6,167 nt of DNA from CAYLMG01 sp964568365 (GCA_964568365.1 CAZMQF010000150.1:1-6167), one strand, 5' to 3'. Shown: positions 1 through 6,167, numbered from the stretch's first letter. Numbers and translations: made by a program. The notes: a model not told the origin generated them from the letters alone.

Positions 1-6
1 CAGCAT
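1..6 (-). CDS. Possible start codon of the next gene (runs off the window)
   Basis: On the minus strand an ATG at 4-6 is followed by CTG at the window edge and preceded ten bases upstream by AAGG (17-20), a plausible ribosome site. The upstream candidate promoter would give a leader of roughly 27 bases. An alternative ATG at 23-25 in another frame (MVRLIRNA, open to the edge) would give an almost leaderless message and has no ribosome site. With two codons visible nothing can be said about function. Confidence 0.2.
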
Positions 7-35
7 TTCGGATTAACCTTACCATTTTGCCGATT

Positions 36-48
36 TGATATTATATCA
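36..48. repeat. 13-base inverted repeat over the -10 box
   Basis: TGATAT, one T, then ATATCA forms a perfect dyad centred at 42. It fully covers the candidate -10 element at 40-45. It may be an operator half-site pair or simply a by-product of an A/T-rich promoter. It is too short and too A/T-rich to act as a terminator. Confidence 0.4.
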
Positions 49-67
49 TAAGGTTGATTTCAGGCAA
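40..67 (-). promoter_or_regulatory. Candidate sigma-70-type promoter with extended -10, reading out of the window
   Basis: On the minus strand TTGCCT (62-67; four of six matches to TTGACA) is followed by a 16-base spacer and then a perfect TATAAT (40-45). TG one base before the -10 (TGATATAAT) makes it an extended -10. It lies about 105 bases after the atpD stop in A/T-rich DNA, and transcription would start near position 33 and leave the window. It would serve a downstream gene, separate from the ATPase operon. A/T-rich spacers give false matches, hence moderate confidence. Confidence 0.5.
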
Positions 68-119
68 TTGTATTTACACAGTAGGCAAATTACAAGTGAA
101 TGATTTGAATAGAGCAGCG

Positions 120-133
120 ACATAAAGTTATGT
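120..133. repeat. 14-base inverted repeat downstream of atpD
   Basis: ACATAA, AG, TTATGT is a perfect six-base-arm dyad with a two-base centre, about 40 bases after the atpD stop. The centre is too small for a stable RNA loop and no U-tract follows on the minus strand, so it is not a terminator. It could be a protein-binding site, but chance is also plausible in this A/T-rich stretch. Confidence 0.3.
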
Positions 134-173
134 TAAGTCATAGGGGCAATAAGCCTTTAGAATAGGGGGAAAA

Positions 174-791
174 TTATTTTCTTATGATGTCGGCGATTTT
201 CATAAGACGAGTGATGTTGTCACGCTCAGCCTCGCCGAGTTTGGAGAAGATGTATTTTATGGAGTCCTTCATATTCGGGATGACGACGTGCTCGAGGACA
301 TTTACCCTTCGGCGAGTCATCTGAAGCTCGGTTCCGAGCAGTCTTGCCTGCCTTTCCTTCTCGGCAAGGGCAATAATGTCGTCAAAGGCTTTCTCAAGTG
401 ACAACAGCGCGACGTCAAGCTCGCCGGAAGTAGTTGCGAAGCCGTAACAGATTATCTCGCCTGAGGTCTGCTTTTCGAATTCGGGGACACTGACGTTCAT
501 AATGGAAGCGAATTTTATGGCGAGTCTGAATTTTTTCGTCGGTATTTCGAGTGCAGCCTTTATGTCCTCCGGCTCCATAGAGGCACGGGCGAGCATAAAA
601 CGGCGGCAAGTCTCGAGTAGCTGAGCTTCAACCTTTTTGCGGAGCGGCTGAATCTCGTGGGCAATCTGGATGAGCTGACGAGAGATTTCATCGCGTTTTT
701 CGCTGAGCAGATGATGGCCTCGAACGGCGAGTGCCAGCCGCCGACGCAGAAGTAACAGCTCCATTCTTGTTGCATTTACACTGATTTGCAT
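174..791 (-). CDS. atpD: V/A-type ATPase subunit D (central rotor shaft)
   Basis: This 205-residue protein is the D subunit, the long antiparallel coiled coil that turns inside the A3B3 head and contacts F and C, analogous to F-type gamma. The N-terminal signature TRMELLLLRRRLALAVRGHH (about 8-27) followed by LLSEKRDEI is typical, and the matching C-terminal helix carries TRRRVNVLEHVVIPNMKDSI (159-178). The less conserved middle (about 75-130) is the short globular head. Length and both helices are complete, so the gene looks intact. It starts 15 bases after atpB with only a weak GGGA motif nine bases upstream of the ATG, so coupling to atpB translation is likely. It is the last operon gene visible; the next 173 bases are non-coding. 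The eukaryotic name is also D; it is unrelated to F-type beta (atpD). Confidence 0.96.
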   Translation of the reverse strand: MQISVNATRMELLLLRRRLALAVRGHHLLSEKRDEISRQLIQIAHEIQPLRKKVEAQLLETCRRFMLARASMEPEDIKAALEIPTKKFRLAIKFASIMNVSVPEFEKQTSGEIICYGFATTSGELDVALLSLEKAFDDIIALAEKERQARLLGTELQMTRRRVNVLEHVVIPNMKDSIKYIFSKLGEAERDNITRLMKIADIIRK

Positions 792-806
792 TGTTTATTT
801 CCCGTT

Positions 807-2240
807 TTATTCCTCTTTTGTTTGTACGTCTTCTGGTTCTTTTTCTTTCTCCGGTTCTTTTGTTTTACGGAATTTTTGCATATATTTTTCTATGAGCTTT
901 ATGTCGATACGTTTCAATTCAACGTTTTCGAACATACTTAGAAGTTTCCAGCCCAGATTGAGAGTCTGCTCAATGGTTCTGTTTTCATAATAGCCCTGTG
1001 AGATATACTCGGCTTCGAAATTGTTTGCGAAGGTCATATACTTTTTGTCTTCATCGGAAAGGGCGGCTTCGCCCATAATTGTGGCGAGCTCCTGCGCTTC
1101 CTTGCCGCGAGCGTATGCGGCGTAAAGCTGGTTGTACAGGTCGGCGTGGTCTTCGCGAGTTTTACCTTCGCCGATACCTTTGTCTTTTAATCGCGAGAGC
1201 GAGGGCAGGACGTCGACGGGCGGAGAGACAGCTTTTCTGTGCAGAGAGCGTGAAAGGATTATCTGGCCTTCAGTGATATAGCCGGTGAGGTCGGGGACGG
1301 GGTGAGTTTTGTCGTCTTCGGGCATAGTCAGGACAGGTACCAAAGTGATTGAGCCTTTTTTCTTTTTTATTCTGCCTGCTCTTTCATAGACCGTTGCGAG
1401 GTCGGTGTAGAGATAGCCGGGATAGCCTCTTCGGCCGGGGACCTCCTTGCGGGCTGCACTTATTTCACGAAGGGCCTCGCAGTAGTTTGTCATATCGTTG
1501 AGGATAACAAGCACGTGCATATCGTGTTCGAAGGCGAGGTATTCGGCTGCGGTGAGTGCGAAGCGCGGCGTTGCGATGCGCTCTATTGCGGGGTTGTTGG
1601 CAAGATTTATGAACATCACGGCCCGTTCAATGGCACCGGTTTCGGTCAGGTCGTTAATGAAGAACTGAGCGGCTTCGAAGGTGATACCCATAGCTGCGAA
1701 GACGACGGCGAATTCCTCGCCCTTGCCGAGAACGGTGGCCTGGCGTGCGAGCTGGGCGGTGATGTTGTCGTGCGGCAGGCCTGCTCCGGAGAAGACTGGC
1801 AGCTTCTGACCTCGCACGAGCGGATTAAGGCCGTCAATGGTTGAGATGCCGGTCTGGATGAATTCGTTGGGGTAGTCGCGGCCGAAAGGATTGATGGGGC
1901 TGCCGTTGATGTTCATATATTTTTCGGCGATGATTTCCGGGCCGTCGTCCTTGGGGGCACCGAGGCCTGAAAAGACTCTGCCGAGAATGTCGATGGATAA
2001 GCCGAATTCGAGAGGCCTGCCGAGAAAGCGGACGGTGCTGTCTTCGACGTCGATGCCGTCGGTGCCTTCGAAGACCTGGACGAGGACCTTGTCTTTTTCG
2101 ACCTGCAGAATCTGGCCGTGACGTATCGTGCCGTCACCGAGCTCGATGTCAACGATATGGCCGTACTTTGCCTCGTCGACCATCTCGACGAGCATCAGCG
2201 GCCCATAAATGTTTGTTACTGTCTGATATTCCTTCAGCAT
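807..2240 (-). CDS. atpB: V/A-type ATPase non-catalytic subunit B
   Basis: This 477-residue protein is the regulatory nucleotide-binding partner of A in the A3B3 head. The N-terminal barrel covers about 1-75 (YGPLMLVEMVDEAKYGHIVD). The P-loop position holds FSGAGLPHD (150-158), which lacks the GKT of a working Walker A, as is diagnostic of B. LNDMTNYCEALREIS (247-261) and GRRGYPGYLYTDLATVYERAGR (269-290) are family hallmarks. PDLTGYITEGQI (316-327) and PSLSRLKDKG (346-355) follow, and Arg350 in SLSRL is the expected arginine finger reaching the neighbouring A site. The protein is slightly longer than typical (about 460) because of a C-terminal tail from about 458 made almost only of Lys, Glu, Pro and Asp. 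It lies 24 bases after atpA and 15 bases before atpD. This is not the F-type a subunit that shares the symbol. Confidence 0.98.
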   Translation of the reverse strand: MLKEYQTVTNIYGPLMLVEMVDEAKYGHIVDIELGDGTIRHGQILQVEKDKVLVQVFEGTDGIDVEDSTVRFLGRPLEFGLSIDILGRVFSGLGAPKDDGPEIIAEKYMNINGSPINPFGRDYPNEFIQTGISTIDGLNPLVRGQKLPVFSGAGLPHDNITAQLARQATVLGKGEEFAVVFAAMGITFEAAQFFINDLTETGAIERAVMFINLANNPAIERIATPRFALTAAEYLAFEHDMHVLVILNDMTNYCEALREISAARKEVPGRRGYPGYLYTDLATVYERAGRIKKKKGSITLVPVLTMPEDDKTHPVPDLTGYITEGQIILSRSLHRKAVSPPVDVLPSLSRLKDKGIGEGKTREDHADLYNQLYAAYARGKEAQELATIMGEAALSDEDKKYMTFANNFEAEYISQGYYENRTIEQTLNLGWKLLSMFENVELKRIDIKLIEKYMQKFRKTKEPEKEKEPEDVQTKEE

Positions 2241-2246
2241 TTTATA

Positions 2247-2251
2247 CTCCT
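2247..2251 (-). promoter_or_regulatory. Ribosome-binding site of atpB
   Basis: The minus strand shows AGGAG six bases before the ATG at 2240. This is the strongest Shine-Dalgarno match in the window, and it supports MLKEYQTVTN as the true N-terminus. Confidence 0.75.
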
Positions 2252-2264
2252 GTTCTGCATATTT

Positions 2265-4043
2265 TTAAGCTGTCACTGAGGTTCGCAACTGGTTAATTTG
2301 TTTGTCGATGGTTTCTCTTATCTGGGTGATTTTCTGCAGCTGGTCCTGCGGGATATATTTAGCTCTTGCGATTTGCTCTCTTACTTCGAGCTTGAAGATT
2401 TCGCTTGTATCAGTGCCGGCGTTGACGGCTTCGAGAGCTGTTTTGTGAAAGTGCAGGACGGTAAGCAGCATTTCGTATTGTTTCTCGAGAGAGGTGAAGG
2501 TATCGACCTCGTGAAAAGCGTTTTGATGGAGATAATCTTCGCGGATGGAACGGGCGGTTTCGAGGGCGACTCTGTCGGCGGGTGAAAGGGCTTCAGCTCC
2601 GACGAGTCGGACGATTTCCAAAAGGCTTGATTCCTGTTCGAGCAGGCTCATAGCTTCGATGATGAGCCTGTCCATATGCGCTCCCTTTTCCTTGTCCTCG
2701 AAGGAGTCTTTGAGGTATTCCTTATAAAATGAATAGCTTGTGAGCCAGTCGATAGCCGGGAAGTGTCTTTGATATGCGAGTCTGGCCTGCAGAGACCAGA
2801 AGACCTTGACGACGTGCAGAGTTGCCTGTACGACCGAGTCGGAGAGGTCTCCGCCGGGCGGGCTTACGGCACCGATGATTGACAGGGCTGCCTCTCTTTT
2901 TGGAGAGCCGATGCAGTTTACCCTGCCGGCTCTCTCGTAGAAGGAAGCGATTCTTGCAGCTAAGTATGCGGGGTATCCTTCTTCGGCGGGCATCTCTTCG
3001 AGTCGGGTGGAGATTTCCCTCATAGCCTCGGCCCATCGGCTGGTACTGTCGGCCATCAGAGCGACGGTGTGGCCCATATCCCTGAAGTATTCTGCGATTG
3101 TGATTCCTGTATAGACGGATGCCTCGCGTGCGGCGACGGGCATATTGGAAGTGTTTGCGATAAGGACTGAGCGTTTCATAAGGGGCTGGCCTGAGTGAGG
3201 GTCCTTGAGTTTGGGAAATTCGGCGAGCACGTCGGTCATTTCGTTACCACGTTCACCGCAGCCGACATAGACGACGATGTCGGCATCGACCCATTTTGAA
3301 AGCTGGTGCTGAACGACGGTTTTACCGCTACCGAACGGGCCGGGGACGCAGGCGGTGCCGCCTTTTGCTATGGGGAAGAATGTGTCGATGACACGCTGGC
3401 CGGTAAGGAGAACTTTGTTCGGAGCGAGCCTCTGGATGACGGGTCTTGCGTTTCGGACAGGCCATTTCTGCATAAGGGCTATTTTGTGCTCGGTTCCGTC
3501 TTTGGTTTTGACGGTGGCGATTTGCTCATCGACAGTATAATCGCCTTCCTTGAGGCCTTCGATAGTTCCCTGAACTTTAGGCGGAATCATAATTTTGTGT
3601 TTGATGAGTGTTGTTTCGGGGACTTCGCCGATGATGTCACCGGGCTTGACTTTCGAGCCGTTATCAACCAAGGGTTTGAAGTTCCATTTTTTTTCTCTAT
3701 TCAGGCCGGGAGCGGTTGTGCCTCTGCTCATAGAGTGACCTTCAGCGTCGTAAAGAGCGGGCAGCGGTCTCTGGATGCCGTCATATATGCTCTCTATCAG
3801 ACCGGGGCCGAGCTCGACGCTCAGAGGCGCCTTGGTGTCGACGACGGGCTCACCCGGGCCGATACCGCCTGTCTCCTCGTAAACCTGGATTGAAGCGAGG
3901 TCGTCGTGCAGCTCGACGATTTCACCGATGAGATTTAGTTTACCGACTTTTACGACGTCGTACATTCTTGAGCCGGTCATACCTTCAGCGACGACGACGG
4001 GGCCGGCGACTTTAACGATTCTTGCCTCTTTGTTTTCCGCCAT
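2265..4043 (-). CDS. atpA: V/A-type ATPase catalytic subunit A
   Basis: This 592-residue protein is the catalytic subunit; three copies alternate with B in the head and hydrolyse or make ATP. From the MAENK start, residues 1-75 are the N-terminal beta-barrel. About 115-190 is the 'non-homologous' insert that distinguishes A from F-type beta. The Walker A loop GPFGSGKT is at 235-242, the catalytic glutamate lies in GERGNEM (Glu264), and the Walker B region LMADSTSRWAEAMRE is around 329-343, followed by EEGYPAYLA and FYERAGRV. SPPGGDLSD is at 394-402. The rest is the C-terminal helical domain. All key residues are present, so the protein should be active. The P-loop has Ser where eukaryotic A subunits have a regulatory Cys (GAFGCGKT), so that disulfide switch is absent. 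A longer version from TTG at 4067 is possible but less likely. It has a good ribosome site. Its stop is 24 bases before atpB. Confidence 0.98.
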   Translation of the reverse strand: MAENKEARIVKVAGPVVVAEGMTGSRMYDVVKVGKLNLIGEIVELHDDLASIQVYEETGGIGPGEPVVDTKAPLSVELGPGLIESIYDGIQRPLPALYDAEGHSMSRGTTAPGLNREKKWNFKPLVDNGSKVKPGDIIGEVPETTLIKHKIMIPPKVQGTIEGLKEGDYTVDEQIATVKTKDGTEHKIALMQKWPVRNARPVIQRLAPNKVLLTGQRVIDTFFPIAKGGTACVPGPFGSGKTVVQHQLSKWVDADIVVYVGCGERGNEMTDVLAEFPKLKDPHSGQPLMKRSVLIANTSNMPVAAREASVYTGITIAEYFRDMGHTVALMADSTSRWAEAMREISTRLEEMPAEEGYPAYLAARIASFYERAGRVNCIGSPKREAALSIIGAVSPPGGDLSDSVVQATLHVVKVFWSLQARLAYQRHFPAIDWLTSYSFYKEYLKDSFEDKEKGAHMDRLIIEAMSLLEQESSLLEIVRLVGAEALSPADRVALETARSIREDYLHQNAFHEVDTFTSLEKQYEMLLTVLHFHKTALEAVNAGTDTSEIFKLEVREQIARAKYIPQDQLQKITQIRETIDKQINQLRTSVTA

Positions 4044-4050
4044 TTTTAAG

Positions 4051-4057
4051 CCTTCCC
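4051..4057 (-). promoter_or_regulatory. Ribosome-binding site of atpA, deciding the start
   Basis: The minus strand reads GGGAAGG, then seven bases, then ATG at 4043. This spacing and purine match favour the ATG over an in-frame TTG at 4067 that would add eight residues (MKYREGLK) and place this motif inside the coding sequence. Family members commonly begin just before the first beta strand (ARIVKVAGPVV), which agrees. Confidence 0.75.
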
Positions 4058-4084
4058 TATATTTCAAAAAAGAATTAAAACTTT

Positions 4085-4408
4085 TTACTTGTTTTCCAGA
4101 ATATTTATACCGGTAGCCATTTTAAGGACCTTGCCGAGCTCTTTTGTTGCGAAGCCTTTCGATTCGGTCGTAAAGGGTACGACAATGACCGCTGGAGTAG
4201 GGTCTTTTTGGATATCGGCGAAGATTTGCTCGGCTGATGGTGCGACGTCTTCGGCGACGATGATGAGAGCGTACTTTTGTTCGAGGATTTTTTTAGCGTT
4301 TTGTTGTATCTCGTTGCTGTTTTCGCCGACAGCGAAGGTATCGGCACCGATGGCCGAGAACGGCTTAACGAAATCAATGCTGCCTAATACTGCTACTTTT
4401 CCTTCCAT
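4085..4408 (-). CDS. atpF: V/A-type ATPase subunit F (central stalk)
   Basis: This 107-residue protein matches the usual size of subunit F (NtpG in Enterococcus), the small Rossmann-like protein bound to subunit D in the rotating shaft. It starts with VAVLGSIDFVKPFSAIGADT, the typical first strand and loop (xVxGxxDxxxxFxxxG). ALIIVAEDVA (about 47-56) is the strand-loop where family members place an ITE-type motif. PAVIVVPFTTESKGF (about 72-86) is the last strand before the C-terminal helix, usually written IPxxxG. The C-terminal helix ends in ATGINILENK. The ATG at 4408 gives the expected N-terminus. The upstream gap has only a poor purine match (GGGAC) and is made of a 7-base repeat. The next gene, atpA, starts 41 bases downstream. 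This V-type F should not be confused with the F-type b subunit that bears the same symbol. Confidence 0.92.
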   Translation of the reverse strand: MEGKVAVLGSIDFVKPFSAIGADTFAVGENSNEIQQNAKKILEQKYALIIVAEDVAPSAEQIFADIQKDPTPAVIVVPFTTESKGFATKELGKVLKMATGINILENK

Positions 4409-4409
4409 T

Positions 4410-4437
4410 TTTTCGCGTCCCGTGGCTCGTGTTTCGT
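4410..4437 (-). repeat. Degenerate heptanucleotide tandem repeat in atpC-atpF gap
   Basis: Reading the minus strand, the 34-base gap between atpC and atpF is AAAAT, then four consecutive 7-base units (ACGAAAC, ACGAGCC, ACGGGAC, GCGAAAA), then one A before the atpF ATG. The first three units share ACG at positions 1-3 and C at position 7, and the fourth is more diverged. The array fills almost the whole spacer and includes the site where the ribosome would bind. Degenerate heptamer spacers occur in some bacteria, but four imperfect units could also be chance. Confidence 0.5.
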
Positions 4438-4442
4438 ATTTT

Positions 4443-5480
4443 TTAGTTTCCTATACGGTCAAGTATGAGCTGTTTGTCCAGCTCGTTCTTTTTCGCGGTC
4501 AGGATAAGCCTGAGCTTGCGAATTTCAGCTTCTTTGCCTAACAGATAAGCGATGATTGGCTGCGGGCCGGCTGTTATATTGTTCGTGGTTTTCAGAAAGC
4601 CTGAGAGGTGCTCATCGCATCTTTGCTCGAGTTTGATAAATGAGTTATTCTCGGTAAGATAATTTATACCCTGCTCGAAGATTTCTTTGTATGGTGTTTG
4701 TGCGAACATATTTTTTACAGCCTCTAAATCTGCGTCGAGGGCGGTTTTCAGTTCACGGATATTAAGATAGCCGCCGAATATAAATACATCGCGAACCTCG
4801 GATTCGGTGAATTTCAGGCGGAGCATAGTCTTGATATTGTTGAGGTCGATTTGGATTCTGAACAGCTCTATCATAAAAATGTTTTTTAATTGCAGCGCTC
4901 CGTTTAGCTTATGTTCGAAGTGCGTATAGTCGAGTGCGTAATCGATTTGCCGGATATCTTTGTCCTGGTAGTATGCGAGGACGGCCCTTTCGATAGCCTC
5001 TCTCATATGGTAGGGCAGGGGGCTGTAATTTTCTTCTTCGAAGATTTTTTCAAAGTCTTCAGCGGGGATTGAGCCGTCATTGCTGTAATCGACGCCGACG
5101 GGTTTTTCGGTGAGCTTTCTTCGCAGAGCCAGTCTCATATTGGCGAAGTCCTCGCGAATTATCAGCGGCTCGATGATGCCTTCATCGATTATCAGCTTTT
5201 TGAAGAGCACTCTGAGCTCTGTTCTTCTTTGTATAAGGATATTTTCGAGGTCATTGAGGTTTGCACCTGCCTGCGGCAGGGCGTATTGTGTTTGTGAGAG
5301 CAGCTCTGCGGCGGCGGTGTAGTTTTCGGCGTTTGCCAAATCGAGCAGTTCGGCATTGCTTAACATCTGTGACTGCAGAGCCCTGCAGCGGGCTGTGGCG
5401 TAGGCGTAGCGCCAGTCGTCAGTACCTATCGGCGGGTATCTGAAGAAGTTTAGGTCAGGTTGTTTAATTGCCTGGTTCAT
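4443..5480 (-). CDS. atpC: V/A-type ATPase subunit C (AC39/d family)
   Basis: This is a 345-residue member of the AC39 family (subunit C in Thermus and Enterococcus, d in eukaryotes). It is the funnel-shaped socket between the central shaft (D/F) and the proteolipid ring. The N-terminal part carries the family signature DDWRYAYATARCRALQSQML at about residues 21-40, followed by a helical LLDLANAENYTAAAELL stretch. The C-terminus has the conserved YLLGKEAEIRKLRLIL helix (about 312-327). Between them are repeated all-helical segments with IREDFANMRLALRRKL and IQIDLNNIKTMLRLKF, matching the threefold internal repeat of the family. No membrane segments are present, as expected. The start lies 12 bases after the atpE stop with no ribosome-binding motif in the gap, so translational coupling to atpE is likely. 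Two small inverted repeats sit in the first 220 bases of the coding sequence. Confidence 0.93.
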   Translation of the reverse strand: MNQAIKQPDLNFFRYPPIGTDDWRYAYATARCRALQSQMLSNAELLDLANAENYTAAAELLSQTQYALPQAGANLNDLENILIQRRTELRVLFKKLIIDEGIIEPLIIREDFANMRLALRRKLTEKPVGVDYSNDGSIPAEDFEKIFEEENYSPLPYHMREAIERAVLAYYQDKDIRQIDYALDYTHFEHKLNGALQLKNIFMIELFRIQIDLNNIKTMLRLKFTESEVRDVFIFGGYLNIRELKTALDADLEAVKNMFAQTPYKEIFEQGINYLTENNSFIKLEQRCDEHLSGFLKTTNNITAGPQPIIAYLLGKEAEIRKLRLILTAKKNELDKQLILDRIGN

Positions 5481-5492
5481 TTAAGTATTTTT

Positions 5493-6089
5493 TCAGGAGA
5501 ATAAATCCCTGGCCAGCTCGATTTCCAAATCCCTTTTCGCCTGTTCGAGCAGGACGTTAACAGAGGCGTTGGTTTTAATTTTGCCGCGCTTTAATATGAA
5601 GCCGCCGGTGATGTCCTGTTTTTCGTCCGACAGCTTCAGTTCTGCCTTTTTGCTGCTTTGCTGCTGAAGAGTATTGTTTATCCGGCTTATGAAGTCTGCA
5701 TTTATTCGGGTTTCATTTTTTCCTACGATGACCTCTTCGGTGCCTGTTTGAACGGATTTTAACATAAGTTTTGTCATCAGGTTTTTATACTCTTCGTCCG
5801 GCAGTTTTTCTAACCGTTTTTTTGCATCTTCGAAAAGACCGTCGAGGATTTTTCTTTTTTCAGCGAGGATTTCTTTTGCGAGCTTCATTCTTGCCTCTGC
5901 GAGCAGGTGAGCCTGTTTTTCGTCGGCGGCCTTTTTTGCGAGCGAGCCGGTTTCTTTTTTGTAATCGCTTAATTGCTTATCAAGAGCTTTTTGCTCAGAG
6001 GCAATTTGCTTTTCTGTTTGTTTTATTATTTTTTCAGCTTCGGCTTCTGCATCCGAGAGTATTTTTTCTATGACCTGTTCAGCTTCCAT
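5493..6089 (-). CDS. atpE: V/A-type ATPase subunit E (peripheral stalk)
   Basis: This is a 198-residue protein, the usual length for subunit E of archaeal and bacterial V-type ATPases. E is a stator component that pairs with subunit G and holds the A3B3 head still against the rotating shaft. Residues about 1-100 are rich in Lys, Glu, Ala and Gln with a heptad-like pattern (MEAEQVIEKILSDAEAEAEK at the start), as expected for the long helix that coils with G. Residues about 100-198 form the mixed globular part that touches subunit B, ending in a Leu/Glu/Arg-rich helix. The ATG at 6089 is the only ATG start, because an in-frame TAA lies a few codons upstream. No clear Shine-Dalgarno motif precedes it. 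The gene for partner G is not in the window. The name here is V-type usage, not the F-type c-ring atpE. The assignment rests on composition, length and operon position more than on a sharp motif. Confidence 0.88.
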   Translation of the reverse strand: MEAEQVIEKILSDAEAEAEKIIKQTEKQIASEQKALDKQLSDYKKETGSLAKKAADEKQAHLLAEARMKLAKEILAEKRKILDGLFEDAKKRLEKLPDEEYKNLMTKLMLKSVQTGTEEVIVGKNETRINADFISRINNTLQQQSSKKAELKLSDEKQDITGGFILKRGKIKTNASVNVLLEQAKRDLEIELARDLFS

Positions 6090-6127
6090 AATGGTTATCC
6101 GTATTTATAGTTAAGGGCATTTTTTAA

Positions 6128-6167
6128 TCAGACGGCTGCAGCGACAGGTGCGGGCCAGCTTATGCCG
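6128..6167 (-). CDS. 3' end of an upstream gene, probably V-type ATPase proteolipid subunit K (partial)
   Basis: On the minus strand one frame reads GISWPAPVAAAV and then TGA, giving a hydrophobic Ala/Pro/Val-rich C-terminus. The other two frames are a hydrophilic Arg/Lys-rich stretch and one with an early stop, so this frame is the best candidate for coding. In operons ordered I-K-E-C-F-A-B-D the gene just before atpE is the membrane-ring proteolipid K, whose last segment is hydrophobic, so K is the leading guess from context. Only 12 residues are visible. No ion-binding glutamate or glycine-rich helix can be seen, so identity and ion specificity are not established. It ends 38 bases before the atpE start. 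Confidence 0.42.
   Translation of the reverse strand, partial: GISWPAPVAAAV

Noticed and set aside
13..44. Plus-strand promoter (TTAACC ... TATTAT)
   Set aside because: The spacing is 20 bases with a poor -35, and the plus strand leads only into antisense of atpD. The minus-strand reading of the same site is much better.
134..173. Rho-independent terminator after atpD
   Set aside because: The best stem (GGC-TTATT-GCC on the minus strand) has only three pairs and no U-tract follows, so no terminator is called. The operon may end by another mechanism.
1515..1844. A 109-codon plus-strand frame opposite atpB
   Set aside because: It is a shadow of atpB codons with no ribosome site or recognisable motif.
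3306..3893. A 195-codon open frame on the plus strand opposite atpA
   Set aside because: It lies wholly antisense to a strongly conserved catalytic gene, has no recognisable domain, and is explained by the codon bias of the gene on the other strand.
4044..4067. Longer atpA start at TTG (4067)
   Set aside because: The good GGGAAGG ribosome site lies inside this extension and points to the ATG at 4043.
4089..4541. A 150-codon plus-strand frame spanning atpF and the end of atpC
   Set aside because: It crosses two well-supported genes and their gap antisense. Its composition is what reverse reading of those genes gives.

Overview
The window holds most of one operon for a rotary A/V-type (vacuolar/archaeal-type) H+ or Na+ ATPase. 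Every confident gene is on the minus strand, so transcription runs from high to low coordinates. In transcription order: the last codons of an upstream gene, probably the membrane-ring proteolipid K (6128-6167); atpE (5493-6089, peripheral stalk); atpC (4443-5480, AC39/d-type socket linking rotor to ring); atpF (4085-4408, central stalk); atpA (2265-4043, catalytic subunit); atpB (807-2240, non-catalytic nucleotide-binding subunit); atpD (174-791, central rotor shaft). Gaps between genes are 12-41 bases with no visible internal terminator or promoter, so the six complete genes look like a single transcription unit.

The order E-C-F-A-B-D is the soluble (V1/A1) half of the I-K-E-C-F-A-B-D arrangement known from Thermus and Enterococcus. 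Subunits I and K, which decide the transported ion, would lie upstream beyond position 6167. The host is therefore most likely a bacterium that carries a V-type enzyme, or less likely an archaeon. The sequence does not fix the phylum. Poor Shine-Dalgarno motifs at several starts and the mixed base composition are compatible with Planctomycetota or related lineages, but this is weak inference.

Working model: A3B3 forms the hexameric head where ATP is made or split. D and F form the shaft, C couples the shaft to the K ring, and E (with a G partner not seen here) is the stator. Positions 1-173, after atpD, are A/T-rich and non-coding. They contain a good extended -10 promoter on the minus strand followed by a possible ribosome site and start codon at the window edge, which suggests that a separately transcribed gene begins there.

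This is essentially a conserved housekeeping operon, and I see no new defence, mobile or RNA system. The points most worth a second look are the uneven ribosome-site strength that parallels subunit stoichiometry, a degenerate heptamer repeat filling the atpC-atpF gap, the highly charged atpB tail, and the edge promoter.
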